The notes under the pieces were generated by a model, which did not search any database, had not been told where the DNA came from, and was given only the letters and a program-made list of their open reading frames with translations. From Marihabitans asiaticum (GTDB lineage Bacteria; Actinomycetota; Actinomycetes; Actinomycetales; Dermatophilaceae): a stretch of DNA of 64,000 nucleotides. A program made the translations under genes and the position numbers. This document shows, in pieces, positions 19,789 through 29,178 of the stretch. The stretch covers positions 868,001-932,000 of the forward strand of contig NZ_VIUW01000001.1 in assembly GCF_007828725.1 (NCBI RefSeq), read 5' to 3'. The stretch's first letter is position 1. Every line of letters starts with the position of its first letter.

Positions 19789-20276
19789 GCGAGGAGCTGA
19801 GGGCGAGCGGTGACCTGCGCCAGGCGATGAGCCGCCTCGCGACCGGGGTCACGGTCGTCACCGCGACCGTCGACGGGCACGACCACGCGATGACGGCCAA
19901 CTCCTTCACCTCGGTCTCGCTGGACCCGCCGCTGGTGCTGCTGTGCGTGCAGCAGGAGACCGGCTTTCACGACGCCTTGACCCGTGCCGGGCAGTGGGGG
20001 GTGTCGATCCTGCGCGAGGAGGATCGGCCGACCGCGGCGTGGCTGTCGACCTTCGGCCGGCCGCTGCAGGGCCAGCTGGACCGGGTCGCGCACCACCGCG
20101 GAGAGACCGGGGTCGTCCTGCTCGATGCGGCCCTGGCGACTCTGGAGTGCCACACTGTGCAGCAGCATGTGGCTGGCGACCACGTCATCGTCGTCGCCGA
20201 GGTGCTCCGGGCTCGCCACGCCGACCGCGGCCAACCGCTGGTCTACTACCGGAGCCGGTACACGAGCACGAGGTGA
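19785..20276 (+). CDS. Flavin reductase-like FMN-binding split-barrel protein
   Basis: A 163-residue protein of the HpaC-like flavin reductase domain family. Diagnostic stretches are MSRLATGVTVVTA, MTANSFTSVSLDPPLVLLCV and the strand-final GQPLVYYRSRY. Such proteins reduce FMN or FAD with NAD(P)H to feed a monooxygenase or a redox protein; no oxygenase partner is adjacent. It overlaps mshB by ATGA, so it is co-translated with mycothiol and lpqW genes. The partner and true substrate are unknown. Confidence 0.85.
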   Translation: MSEELRASGDLRQAMSRLATGVTVVTATVDGHDHAMTANSFTSVSLDPPLVLLCVQQETGFHDALTRAGQWGVSILREEDRPTAAWLSTFGRPLQGQLDRVAHHRGETGVVLLDAALATLECHTVQQHVAGDHVIVVAEVLRARHADRGQPLVYYRSRYTSTR

Positions 20277-20283
20277 ATGACGC

Positions 20284-22029
20284 ATGACCGACCACTCGTT
20301 CCAGGACGAGTACGACGGGTCCTCCGCCGAGGGCAGGGGGCGCCGGCGCGGGGTGCTCGCCGCCCTCTTCGTGCTCCTCGTCCTCGTCGGTCTGTACGTC
20401 GCCGCCGCCGTCTACTTCGGTGACCGGGCCGCCTCGGGGACGACGGTCGGTGGGGTCAACGTCGCGGGCATGACCGGTGACGAGGCGCGCGCAGCGCTCG
20501 AGAGGGGTGTGTCCGACCAGGCCAGCGACGAGGTGGCCGTCACGCTCGGAGACCAGAGCCAGAGCATCGCCCCGGCCGACGCCGGGCTCGCGATCGACTA
20601 CGACGCCTCGCTGGAGGGCCTGACCGGCTTCAGCCTCAACCCGATGGACCTCTACGACCACGTGCGGGGCGGGACCGCGCACGACCTGGTCACCGACGTC
20701 GACCGCGACGCGCTCGCGGCGGCCGTCGACGAGGTCGGCTCGACGCTCGACACCAAGCCCAAGAACGGGTCGGTCAGCCTGGAGGGGGCGAAGGTCAAGA
20801 CCACCAAGTCCGTGCCCGGGCGGGAGGTCGACCGCGAGGCGCTCGTCGACGCCATCGACGCCGGATGGCCGGACACCGGGACGTACCAGGCGACCGCCAA
20901 GACCCTCGAGCCCGCCCTCACCCAGGCCGACATCGACAGCTTCGTCGGGGAGCTGAAGCCCCTCGTGAGTGGTCCGGTGGTCGTGCGCACCACCGACGAG
21001 CTGGCCAAGGACGACAAGACGGTGAGCTTCGAGGTGCCGGTCGACGCGCTCGCCTCTGCCATCTCGGTCAAGGTCGAGGACGCCGAGCTCACCCGGGACA
21101 TCGACACCGAGAAGGTCACCGCTGCGGTTCTCGACGCCGGTGACAGCTCGGGCGCCCTGCGCGCCGCGAAGGACGCCACCGTGCAGGTCCGCGGTGTCTC
21201 CGACTTCTCGGTGACGCCCAGCAAGAACGGGCTCGGGCTGAAGAAGGACTCGATCGCCGAGCCGGTCCTCGAGGCGATGTCCAAGACCGGTGACAAGCGA
21301 GTGGCGACGGTGGACTCGGAGTCGACCAAGCCCAAGCTGACCACGGCGCAGGCGAAGAAGACCCTGCCCACGGAGCAGATCTCGACCTTCACGACGTACA
21401 TGTCGACCGGCGGGACCCGCGTCGACAACATCAAGCTCGCCGCGCGGAACCTCGACGGCGCCTACGTGCCGCCGGGCGGGACCTTCAGCCTCAACCAGCA
21501 CCTCGGGCCCCGGACCGCGGCGAAGGGGTACAAGGAGGCCGGGGTGATCTACGCCGGCCGGCTGCGCGAGGATTACGGCGGCGGTATCTCCCAGCTCTCG
21601 ACGACGCTGTTCAACGCGGTGTTCTTCTCCGGGGCGCGGATCGAGGAGTTCCACCCGCACTCGTTCTACATCTCGCGCTACCCCGAGGGACGCGAGGCGA
21701 CGATCTCCTACCCCGGGGTCGACAACCGGTTCACCAACGACACCGGCGCCGGCATCCTCATCAAGGCCAGCGCGAGCGACTCCCAGGTGACCGTCTCGTT
21801 CTACGGCCGCAAGAAGTACGACGTCGACGCGCAGAAGAGCGAGCGACGCAACGTCACCCAGCCCAAGACCATCCGCGATTCCGGCGAGGAATGCGTGCCG
21901 CAGACCCCGACCCCGGGCTTCGACGTGACGGTCACCCGGATCATGCGACCGGTCGGCGGTGGCGAGGCGGTGACGTCGAGCTTCGTCACGAAGTACATCC
22001 CCCAGGACGACGTCACCTGCACCGGCTAA
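20284..22029 (+). CDS. VanW-family cell-wall protein with PG-binding-4 domains
   Basis: A 581-residue membrane-anchored protein. A short cytosolic N-terminus is followed by one membrane helix (about residues 23-46), a long extracellular region resembling PG_binding_4 repeats, and a C-terminal VanW domain (RNLDGAYVPPGGTFSLNQH, GGGISQLSTTLFNA, YPEGREATISYP). Members are common near cell-wall genes in Gram-positives; the biochemical role of VanW domains is not settled. It starts 7 nt after the flavin reductase stop. The stop codon touches the first base of the repeat element at 22030. Confidence 0.88.
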   Translation: MTDHSFQDEYDGSSAEGRGRRRGVLAALFVLLVLVGLYVAAAVYFGDRAASGTTVGGVNVAGMTGDEARAALERGVSDQASDEVAVTLGDQSQSIAPADAGLAIDYDASLEGLTGFSLNPMDLYDHVRGGTAHDLVTDVDRDALAAAVDEVGSTLDTKPKNGSVSLEGAKVKTTKSVPGREVDREALVDAIDAGWPDTGTYQATAKTLEPALTQADIDSFVGELKPLVSGPVVVRTTDELAKDDKTVSFEVPVDALASAISVKVEDAELTRDIDTEKVTAAVLDAGDSSGALRAAKDATVQVRGVSDFSVTPSKNGLGLKKDSIAEPVLEAMSKTGDKRVATVDSESTKPKLTTAQAKKTLPTEQISTFTTYMSTGGTRVDNIKLAARNLDGAYVPPGGTFSLNQHLGPRTAAKGYKEAGVIYAGRLREDYGGGISQLSTTLFNAVFFSGARIEEFHPHSFYISRYPEGREATISYPGVDNRFTNDTGAGILIKASASDSQVTVSFYGRKKYDVDAQKSERRNVTQPKTIRDSGEECVPQTPTPGFDVTVTRIMRPVGGGEAVTSSFVTKYIPQDDVTCTG

Positions 22030-22111
22030 AGATCCGAATTTCCCTAGGTTTCTGTCAGCCGCCCGGGAAATTTCCTAGGCGGCTGGGCAAACGCCTAGGG
22101 AGATTCGGATC
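22030..22111. repeat. 82-bp nested palindrome, family B left copy
   Basis: Outer arms AGATCCGAATTTCCCTAGG and CCTAGGGAGATTCGGATCT enclose an inner stem CAGCCGCC...GGCGGCTG. It begins immediately after the VanW-family stop. A related element lies in inverted orientation at 22807-22881, on the other side of the phosphopantetheinyl transferase gene. It may be a terminator, a small palindromic mobile element, or both. Confidence 0.85.
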
Positions 22112-22172
22112 TGCGGAGGGGGAGGGACCCGGCCGGGCTCTGCCCGAGGCCGGGTTGCCTATCCTCCATCCT

Positions 22173-22805
22173 GTGCGAACAGCCGTCCTCTCGTCATCGC
22201 CGGTCCTGGTGCGGTGGCTCGCGCTCGACGAGGTGGACCGGGGCTGGCACGGCTACCTCGACGAAGGGGAGCGCGACCGCTACGAGGCCAAGAGCAGCGA
22301 GGCGGATCGGACCCGGTTCCTCGGCGCGGCGGCGCTCATGCGACAGGTCGCGGCTGAGCTCGCCGGCTGTCCGGTGGCCGAGGTCGGCCTGCACAGGTCC
22401 TGCCCGGACTGCGGCGAGCCGCACGGTCGCCCGGTGCCGACGGGGGGCGCGACCGGGTGGCACGTCAGCGCCTCCCACTCCGGTCCGCACGTCCTCGTCG
22501 GGGGAGCCGGCCGACCCGTCGGGGTGGACGTCGAAGTGGTCCGGGCGGACCTCCCTTCGGCCCGGTTGCTCGGTCGGGTTCTCGCGCCCGGGGAGGCGCA
22601 GCCGGCCGACTCCGAAGGATTCGCTCATCTGTGGGCGGCCAAGGAGGCCTACCTCAAAGCCATCGGGACCGGGCTGGCGTTGTCGATGTCCCGGGTGCTT
22701 ATCGAGGAAGGCGAGGTCGGGCTGACCGACGGCTCGCGACCGGCTGGCCGGGTGACCCGGCTCGACGCGCCGGCCGGCTGCGTCGGGTGGCTCTGCGAGC
22801 TCTGA
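22173..22805 (+). CDS. 4'-phosphopantetheinyl transferase (Sfp-type)
   Basis: A 210-residue Sfp-like transferase that loads the CoA-derived arm onto carrier proteins. The metal and substrate motifs are present: GWHVSASHSG, RPVGVDVEVV and the C-terminal WAAKEAYLKAIGTGL (WxxKEAxxK). GTG 22173 lies exactly 7 nt after TATCCT, indicating a leaderless transcript. The gene is bounded on both sides by related palindromic elements (22030-22111, 22807-22881). No NRPS or PKS is in the window, so the client carrier protein is unknown. Confidence 0.88.
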   Translation: MRTAVLSSSPVLVRWLALDEVDRGWHGYLDEGERDRYEAKSSEADRTRFLGAAALMRQVAAELAGCPVAEVGLHRSCPDCGEPHGRPVPTGGATGWHVSASHSGPHVLVGGAGRPVGVDVEVVRADLPSARLLGRVLAPGEAQPADSEGFAHLWAAKEAYLKAIGTGLALSMSRVLIEEGEVGLTDGSRPAGRVTRLDAPAGCVGWLCEL

Positions 22806-22806
22806 G

Positions 22807-22881
22807 AGACGCCGAGGGTCCTGACAAGCCGCCCGGGAACATTCCTCGGCGGCTGGCAGGAACCTAGGGAAATTCGGATCC
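22807..22881. repeat. 75-bp palindromic element, family B right copy (inverted)
   Basis: Read on the minus strand it begins GGATCCGAATTTCCCTAGG and continues with CCTGCCAGCCGCC, matching the left copy at 22030 closely for the first 30 bases. The stop codon of the GNAT gene (TAG within CCCTAGG) lies in the element, which therefore encodes that protein's last residues GSEFP. It lies between two converging genes. Confidence 0.82.
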
Positions 22882-23967
22882 TGCGGGGGCGGGGGCGGGG
22901 GTGGGTGACGGGGGTGTGGGGGGTCGGAGGGCGAGATAGGCGTAGTGGTGGTGGAGGTCCATGCCGGCCCGCTCGTACAGCGCCACCGCGGCGGTGTTGG
23001 CGCGCTCGACCTGGAGGTAGGCCAGCGTGACGCCTCGATCCTGGGCGATCCGCCCGGCCGCCGCCGTCAGGGCGGCGCCGACCCCCCTTCGCCTCTGGTC
23101 CGGCCGGACGTGCACCCCGAAGACCCCCGCCCAGCCGTCGTCGAAGGCGACCCGGGCGGCGCCCACCGGGGCGCCGTCGCCGTCCCGGGCGAGGAGGAAG
23201 GCCTGGTCTCGCGGCGCCGTGAGCACCACCTGCGCGACCTCACCGCCGCCGCGCACCCGCGGACCCGCCGCGGCCAGCCACTCCTCGGTCAGGTCCGCAG
23301 CGCTCTCGACCCGGGCCGCGCCCGCCGGGAGCGAGCCCAGATCAGCGCTCCGGCCGGTCATCACGAGCACTGGAGGGCTCACGAACCAGCCCTGGGCGAT
23401 GAGGAGCGCGCCGAGCGGGTCATCGACCCACCGAGCGTGCTCGGGTAGGGGCAGCATGACGTGCGCCACGAGCTCCCGCTCGCGGTACCACGCCACGACC
23501 TCGCGCACCGCGTCGTCGTCGGGCATGCCGGGGTCGCCCACGGGCAGCACCGAGTTGGCCCGACCGGTCCAGCCTCCGCCGGCCCGCAGCAGCCAACCAC
23601 CGCCCGGCCTGCCCAGCCAGGCCGTCTCCAGCCCGGGGTTGCCCTTGGTCATCACGAGGTGCAGGTCCTCGATCGAGATCGCCCGGTGCGGGGCGCCGCG
23701 TCGCGTCGGGCGAGGCGGGATCACCCGGGCGGCGACGACGTCCGCGAGCGCGAGCCGCACCTCCCCACCGCGGGTGCGCACGACCACCGCGTCGGACTCG
23801 ACCGCGACGACCTCGCCGACGGTGTCCGTCAGCGACGGGCCGCGAGGAGAACCATCCGGCCGGGGGGTCGAGGCGGGCTGGCCCCCCTTCGCCCCCTGCG
23901 TCGGACCCAGCCGGGTCCGGATCGCCATCCGCCGCCCTAAGGGATACCTCACCGTCGGATCGGACAC
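22864..23967 (-). CDS. GNAT-family N-acetyltransferase
   Basis: A 367-residue protein with an N-terminal SH3-like barrel (PLGRRMAIRTRLG, LTDTVGEVVAVESDAVVVR), a middle region and a C-terminal GNAT domain: VFGVHVRPDQRRRGVGAALTAA is the acetyl-CoA loop and YLQVERANTAAVALYERAGM the end of the fold. This architecture is known from actinobacteria such as Rv0428c-like proteins. GTG 23967 is 7 nt after TAGTAT on this strand, a box that overlaps the ferredoxin promoter on the other strand. A rare TTA codon occurs at codon 10 with this start. ATG 23928 is the alternative but would drop conserved residues. Acetyl acceptor unknown. Confidence 0.82.
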   Translation of the reverse strand: MSDPTVRYPLGRRMAIRTRLGPTQGAKGGQPASTPRPDGSPRGPSLTDTVGEVVAVESDAVVVRTRGGEVRLALADVVAARVIPPRPTRRGAPHRAISIEDLHLVMTKGNPGLETAWLGRPGGGWLLRAGGGWTGRANSVLPVGDPGMPDDDAVREVVAWYRERELVAHVMLPLPEHARWVDDPLGALLIAQGWFVSPPVLVMTGRSADLGSLPAGAARVESAADLTEEWLAAAGPRVRGGGEVAQVVLTAPRDQAFLLARDGDGAPVGAARVAFDDGWAGVFGVHVRPDQRRRGVGAALTAAAGRIAQDRGVTLAYLQVERANTAAVALYERAGMDLHHHYAYLALRPPTPPSPTPAPAPAGSEFP

Positions 23968-23974
23968 CCGGCCC

Positions 23975-23981
23975 ATACTAT
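23975..23981. promoter_or_regulatory. Overlapping divergent -10 boxes (GNAT / ferredoxin)
   Basis: On the plus strand TACTAT (23976-23981) is followed by 7 nt and the ferredoxin ATG at 23989. On the minus strand TAGTAT (23980-23975) is followed by 7 nt and the GNAT GTG at 23967. The two hexamers share five positions, so RNA polymerase could bind here in either direction and start leaderless transcripts both ways. Confidence 0.75.
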
Positions 23982-23988
23982 GGAGGCC

Positions 23989-24315
23989 ATGACGTACGTG
24001 ATCGCGCAGCCCTGTGTGGACCTGAAGGACAAGGCCTGCATCGAGGAATGCCCGGTCGACTGCATCTACGAGGGCAAGCGCTCCTTGTACATCCACCCCG
24101 ACGAGTGCGTGGACTGCGGCGCCTGCGAGCCGGTCTGCCCGGTCGAGGCGATCTACTACGAGGACGACACCCCCGAGGAGTGGGCCGACTACTACAAGGC
24201 CAACGTCGAGTTCTTCGACGACCTCGGCAGCCCCGGCGGTGCGGCCAAGATGGGCATGATCGACAAGGACCACCCGGTCATCGCGGCGCTGCCGCCGCAG
24301 GAGCACGACGAGTAG
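23989..24315 (+). CDS. fdxA: 7Fe ferredoxin (3Fe-4S/4Fe-4S)
   Basis: A 108-residue FdxA/FdxC-type ferredoxin. Cysteines at 9, 17, 21 and 25 and at 40, 43, 46 and 50 give the C-x7-C-x3-CP and C-x2-C-x2-C-x3-CP patterns of mixed-cluster ferredoxins; the acidic C-terminal half is also typical. It carries electrons to oxidoreductases in the cytosol. ATG 23989 is preferred over the upstream ATG 23980 because it gives the conserved MTYVIAQPC start and sits 7 nt from TACTAT. dapC follows after 26 nt, the order known from mycobacteria. Confidence 0.95.
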   Translation: MTYVIAQPCVDLKDKACIEECPVDCIYEGKRSLYIHPDECVDCGACEPVCPVEAIYYEDDTPEEWADYYKANVEFFDDLGSPGGAAKMGMIDKDHPVIAALPPQEHDE

Positions 24316-24341
24316 TCGGCCCCTCGGCACCTCTGGCCTCG

Positions 24342-25499
24342 ATGCTCACCCTCCCCGACTTCCCCTGGGACTCGCTCGCCCCTGCCAAGGAGCGGGCGAG
24401 GGCCTTCGCCACCACCGACGGTGACCCGCGCGGGTCCGGGATCGTCGACCTCTCCGTCGGCACGCCCGTCGACCCGACGCCGGACCCGATCCGCCAGGCG
24501 CTCACCGCCGCCGCCGACGCACCGGGGTACCCGCAGACCTACGGGACGCCCGAGCTGCGCGAGGCGGTCTCGGCCTGGTTCGCGCGGCGCCGCGGGGCGC
24601 CGGGGGTGGACCCCGACGGCGTGCTGCCGACGGTCGGCTCCAAGGAGCTCGTCGCCTGGCTGCCCACCCTCCTCGGCGTGGCGAAGGGGGAGAGCGTCGC
24701 CTTCCCCCGCGTCGCCTACCCGACGTACGACGTCGGGGCCCGGTTGGCCGGGGCCACCCCGGTGGCGGCGGACGCCACGACCGCGTTCGGGCCGGTCACC
24801 GCGGCCTCCGCGCCCCGGCTGCTGTGGCTGAACACCCCGAGCAACCCCACGGGTCAGGTCCTCGGGGTCGAGCACCTGCGCAAGGTCGTGCGGTGGGCCC
24901 GCGAGCGCGGCGTCGTCGTCGCCTCCGACGAGTGCTACGCCGAGCTGGACTGGCGCCGCGAGGGCGATCGTGGGGAGAGCTACGCGGAGCTGCCGACGAC
25001 CCCGTCGATCCTCGACCCGCGGGTGTGCGAGGGCTCGCACGAGGGGCTGCTCGCGGTCTACTCGCTGAGCAAGCAGTCCAACCTCGCCGGCTATCGCGCC
25101 GCCTTCGTCGCCGGGGACCCGGCGCTCGTGCGGCAGGTGCTCCAGATCCGCAAGCACGCCGGGATGATCGTCCCCGCGCCGGTCCAGGCCGCGATGACCG
25201 TCGCGCTGCGCGACGACGCCCACGTCGCCGAGCAGAAGGAGCGCTACCGCTCCCGACGGGCCATGCTGCGGCCCGCGGTCGAGGACTTCGGGTTGACCGT
25301 CGAGCACTCCGAGGCCGGTCTCTACCTCTGGGCCACCGCGGGGGAGCCGGCCGAGCGCACCGTCGAGCGGCTCGCCGAGCGCGGGATCCTCGTGGCACCC
25401 GGGTCGTTCTACGGGGCTGCCGGCGCGCAGTACGTGCGGATCGCGCTCACCGCGAGCGATGCCCAGATCGAGCGCGCGGGGGAGCGGCTCACTTCCTGA
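24342..25499 (+). CDS. dapC: N-succinyldiaminopimelate aminotransferase
   Basis: A 385-residue class-I PLP aminotransferase. It starts LTLPDFPWDSLAPAKERA, typical of actinobacterial DapC, and has the substrate loop PSNPTGQVL, the PLP-Asp region VVVASDECYAEL and the Schiff-base lysine in YSLSKQSNLAGYR. It makes N-succinyl-LL-2,6-diaminopimelate for lysine and peptidoglycan. dapD and dapE are 3 to 6 kb downstream, so three succinylase-pathway genes are clustered. Co-transcription with the ferredoxin gene is likely. Confidence 0.92.
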   Translation: MLTLPDFPWDSLAPAKERARAFATTDGDPRGSGIVDLSVGTPVDPTPDPIRQALTAAADAPGYPQTYGTPELREAVSAWFARRRGAPGVDPDGVLPTVGSKELVAWLPTLLGVAKGESVAFPRVAYPTYDVGARLAGATPVAADATTAFGPVTAASAPRLLWLNTPSNPTGQVLGVEHLRKVVRWARERGVVVASDECYAELDWRREGDRGESYAELPTTPSILDPRVCEGSHEGLLAVYSLSKQSNLAGYRAAFVAGDPALVRQVLQIRKHAGMIVPAPVQAAMTVALRDDAHVAEQKERYRSRRAMLRPAVEDFGLTVEHSEAGLYLWATAGEPAERTVERLAERGILVAPGSFYGAAGAQYVRIALTASDAQIERAGERLTS

Positions 25500-25581
25500 G
25501 GAGGCGGCTGATCCCCCCTTCGCGCGGCCGGAGTGTGTCCCACCCCACGGCCCTGGCTCTTCCCCAGGCTCCCGGCTGAGG

Positions 25582-25601
25582 TAGTTTCGGTCTCGGAGAC
25601 C
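25582..25601 (+). promoter_or_regulatory. Putative citrate synthase promoter with palindrome at the start site
   Basis: TAGTTT at 25582-25587 is a good -10 box and would start transcription near 25594, giving an 80-nt leader. The palindrome GGTCTC-G-GAGACC (25589-25601) covers that start point and is a plausible repressor site. A further inverted repeat CGAGTC-AC-GACTCG lies in the leader. The regulator is unknown. Confidence 0.45.
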
Positions 25602-25672
25602 CCGCGGGTCCGGCCCGCCACCCGAAGGGCACGCGATCGCGAGTCACGACTCGAGCAGAAGGGCAGAACCCC

Positions 25673-26953
<1,281 letters not shown>

Positions 26954-26966
26954 CCCGCTGACCGAG

Positions 26967-27010
26967 CGAAGGGGGTGACCCCGCCTGGATGGGCGGGGTC
27001 ACCCCCTTCG
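26967..27010 (+). terminator. 19-bp perfect hairpin after citrate synthase
   Basis: Arms of 19 bp starting CGAAGGGGGTGACCCC pair perfectly around a 6-nt loop, 14 nt after the stop codon. Each arm ends with the window-wide octamer CGAAGGGG, so two opposed copies form the stem base. No U-tract follows; a bidirectional GC-type terminator is likely. Confidence 0.8.
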
Positions 27011-27042
27011 TCGTGCGCGATGCGCCAGATCTGCCCTGAGGG

Positions 27043-27084
27043 CAGAAGTAGCGGACGGGTCGCGCGACTCGCCCGCTACTTCTG
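27043..27084. repeat. 42-bp near-perfect palindrome between converging genes
   Basis: Nineteen of 21 base pairs match around the centre GCGC, with arms starting CAGAAGTAGCGG. A smaller hairpin CTGCCC-TGA-GGGCAG overlaps its left edge at 27031-27045. It lies 25 bp from the end of the leftward gene at 27109, so it could terminate that transcript. Confidence 0.8.
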
Positions 27085-27108
27085 ACCAGATGGCACAAGT
27101 GGCAAGGA

Positions 27109-28011
27109 CTACTCGGCCAGGGTGATGACGACCTGCCCCTCGGGTGCGGTGGTGTCGGCGGCCTGCCACTCCTTGGGGTTGTCGTCGCGCCGCCAGATCC
27201 GGTCGTCGACGGTGACCGAGGTGATGCCGTGGGCCTTGGCCTGCGCGACCGCCCAGGCTCCGGTTCCCCATGCGCGGCGGCGATCGCCGGCGGACACGGT
27301 GACCGTCTGGCCCTGGGCGCTGGCCTGGTGCCCGGTGTCCTGGGCGACGGCCGCGACGACCGCCTCGGGGTCTCCGGCTTGCTCCGGGCGGTCCAGGCTG
27401 CACGCCATCCCGGCGGGGGAGTGGCCGCTCACCACCGAGGCGATGGTCCGCCCTTCGCCCTGGTGGTCGTCGTAGGCCTCCGGGTAGGCGCTGCGCTGGA
27501 CCTCCTGGGCGATCTCGGTGATCCGCATGTCCTGCCAGCCGTCGACCTTGACCAGCGCGTCGTAGAAGGCGTCGGTCGAGTAGTGCGGGTCGAGGATCTG
27601 CTCCTCGGTGCCCCACCCCTGGCTCGGCCGCTGCTGGAAGAGCCCGACGCTGTCACGGTCGCCGTAGGTGATGTTGCGCAGCTTGGACTCCTGGATCGCG
27701 GTCGCGACCGCGATCGATCCTGCCCGCGCGGCCAGACCGCGCCGTTCGGCGAGCTGGACGATGAGGGCCGCGTTGTGCATCTGCTCGGGGTCGAAGCTCA
27801 CCGTCTCGCCGGACGCGGTCGCCCGGCAGGTCTCGCTCCACGGGGTGAGCACCTTGTCCCGCGCCCACCAGCCGGCGCCGGCGAGCAGGCCGAGCGCGGT
27901 GAGCCCGGCGACCACCCCGGGCATCCGGCTGCGCGAATCCTCCCGCCGCGGGGCGCGCTCGTCGGCGAGCGCCGGACGGCGTCGGCCGCCGCGCTGGGGG
28001 TGCTCGGTCAT
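27109..28011 (-). CDS. Membrane-anchored lysozyme-like protein
   Basis: A 300-residue protein with a basic, Arg-rich cytosolic tail, one membrane helix (about residues 31-48, VVAGLTALGLLAGAGWW) and an extracellular domain. Residues AGSIAVATAIQESKLRN followed by GDRDSVGLFQQRPSQGWGT resemble a lytic-transglycosylase/lysozyme fold with its catalytic Glu in IQESKL. Databases often label relatives only as hypothetical or heavy-metal transporter, which the sequence does not support. A role in wall remodelling is inference. It is monocistronic and ends against the palindrome at 27043. Confidence 0.7.
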   Translation of the reverse strand: MTEHPQRGGRRRPALADERAPRREDSRSRMPGVVAGLTALGLLAGAGWWARDKVLTPWSETCRATASGETVSFDPEQMHNAALIVQLAERRGLAARAGSIAVATAIQESKLRNITYGDRDSVGLFQQRPSQGWGTEEQILDPHYSTDAFYDALVKVDGWQDMRITEIAQEVQRSAYPEAYDDHQGEGRTIASVVSGHSPAGMACSLDRPEQAGDPEAVVAAVAQDTGHQASAQGQTVTVSAGDRRRAWGTGAWAVAQAKAHGITSVTVDDRIWRRDDNPKEWQAADTTAPEGQVVITLAE

Positions 28012-28065
28012 GGGGGCGTGGTTCTTAGCTCTCGGTGATCGGCGATCGGGGGGCGAGGGCGGGCG

Positions 28066-28995
28066 TCAGTTCGCGTGGAGCGCGTCGTTGAGGGTGACCC
28101 CGTGGCCGGTGCGGTCCTTCGCCTCGACCGCGCCGGTCACCGAGTTGCGCAGGAAGAGCAGGCCCGAGCTGCCGGAGAGCTCGCGGGCCTTGACCACCGA
28201 CCCGTCAGGGAGGGTGACCTTCGTGCCGGCGGTGAGGTAGAGGCCGGCCTCGACGACGCAGTCGTCGCCGAGGGCGATCCCGACCCCGGCCTCGGCGCCG
28301 ACGAGGCAGCGCTCGCCGACCGACACCCGCTCGGTGCCGCCACCGGAGAGGGTGCCCATCGTCGAGGCCCCACCGCCGATGTCCGAGCCGTCGCCGACGA
28401 CGACCCCCTGGCTGATCCTCCCTTCGACCATCGAGGTGCCGAGGGTCCCCGCGTTGTAGTTGACGAAGCCCTCGTGCATCACCGTCGTGCCCTCGGCAAG
28501 GTGGGCGCCGAGCCGGACGCGATCGGCGTCACCGATCCGCACGCCGGTCGGGGTGACGTAGTCGACGAGGCGGGGGAACTTGTCGATGGAGTGCACCGTG
28601 ACGTGGCCGACGCGAGCGCGCAGCCGGGCGCGCGTCGCCTCGAAGCCGTCGACCGCGCACGGGCCGACGCTGGTCCACACGACGTTGCTCAGCGTGCCGA
28701 AGAGGCCGTCGAGGTTGATCGAGTTGGGGGTGACGAGGCGGTGGGAGAGGAGGTGCAGGCGCAGGTAGGCGTCGCGCGCGTCGGCGGGCGGCGCGTCGAG
28801 GTCGATCGCGGTCGTGACGACCTCGATGGTGACGGCGCGCGCCTCGTCCCGGCCCGCGAGAGCGGTGAGCTCCTCGGGGACCTGGTCCACCTCCGGCGCA
28901 GCCCCCAGCGCGGGACTCGGGTACCAGGTGTCGAGGGTGGTCCCGTCGTCGGTGGTCGTGGCGATCCCGTGGCCCCAGGCCTCTCGTGTCGTCAT
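28066..28995 (-). CDS. dapD: Tetrahydrodipicolinate N-succinyltransferase
   Basis: A 309-residue actinobacterial-type DapD that succinylates tetrahydrodipicolinate in the lysine/DAP pathway. The start [14 protein letters not shown] and the hexapeptide-repeat beta-helix ([39 protein letters not shown]) are diagnostic. ATG 28995 is 8 nt after TAGACT on this strand, so the transcript is probably leaderless. In mycobacteria dapD and dapE are adjacent and divergent; here a DUF559 gene with flanking palindromes lies between them. Confidence 0.93.
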   Translation of the reverse strand: MTTREAWGHGIATTTDDGTTLDTWYPSPALGAAPEVDQVPEELTALAGRDEARAVTIEVVTTAIDLDAPPADARDAYLRLHLLSHRLVTPNSINLDGLFGTLSNVVWTSVGPCAVDGFEATRARLRARVGHVTVHSIDKFPRLVDYVTPTGVRIGDADRVRLGAHLAEGTTVMHEGFVNYNAGTLGTSMVEGRISQGVVVGDGSDIGGGASTMGTLSGGGTERVSVGERCLVGAEAGVGIALGDDCVVEAGLYLTAGTKVTLPDGSVVKARELSGSSGLLFLRNSVTGAVEAKDRTGHGVTLNDALHAN

Positions 28996-29023
28996 GACGC
29001 CAGAGTCTACGAACCCCCCTTCG

Positions 29024-29096
29024 AAACTGCTGCATGCAGCACTTTTTTGTCGGTGCAGCACATACACCTGCTGCACGGGCGAGGAAGTGCTGCCCG
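29024..29096. repeat. Family C palindromic element, left copy
   Basis: Contains CTGCATGCAG and GTGCAGCACATACACCTGCTGCAC followed by GGGCGAGGAAGTGCTGC (written here as separate parts). The second and third parts recur almost unchanged at 30128-30194. Several GTGCAGCA/TGCTGCAC octamers make stacked stems. It lies between the dapD promoter and the DUF559 gene. Confidence 0.8.
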
Positions 29097-29178
29097 TTCG
29101 GTGCGCTCACCAGGACTGCGCCGAGGCACCTGTGGATATCTTCGCGGCCGTGATCGCCAGACTCGGGATCCTGCTCTC

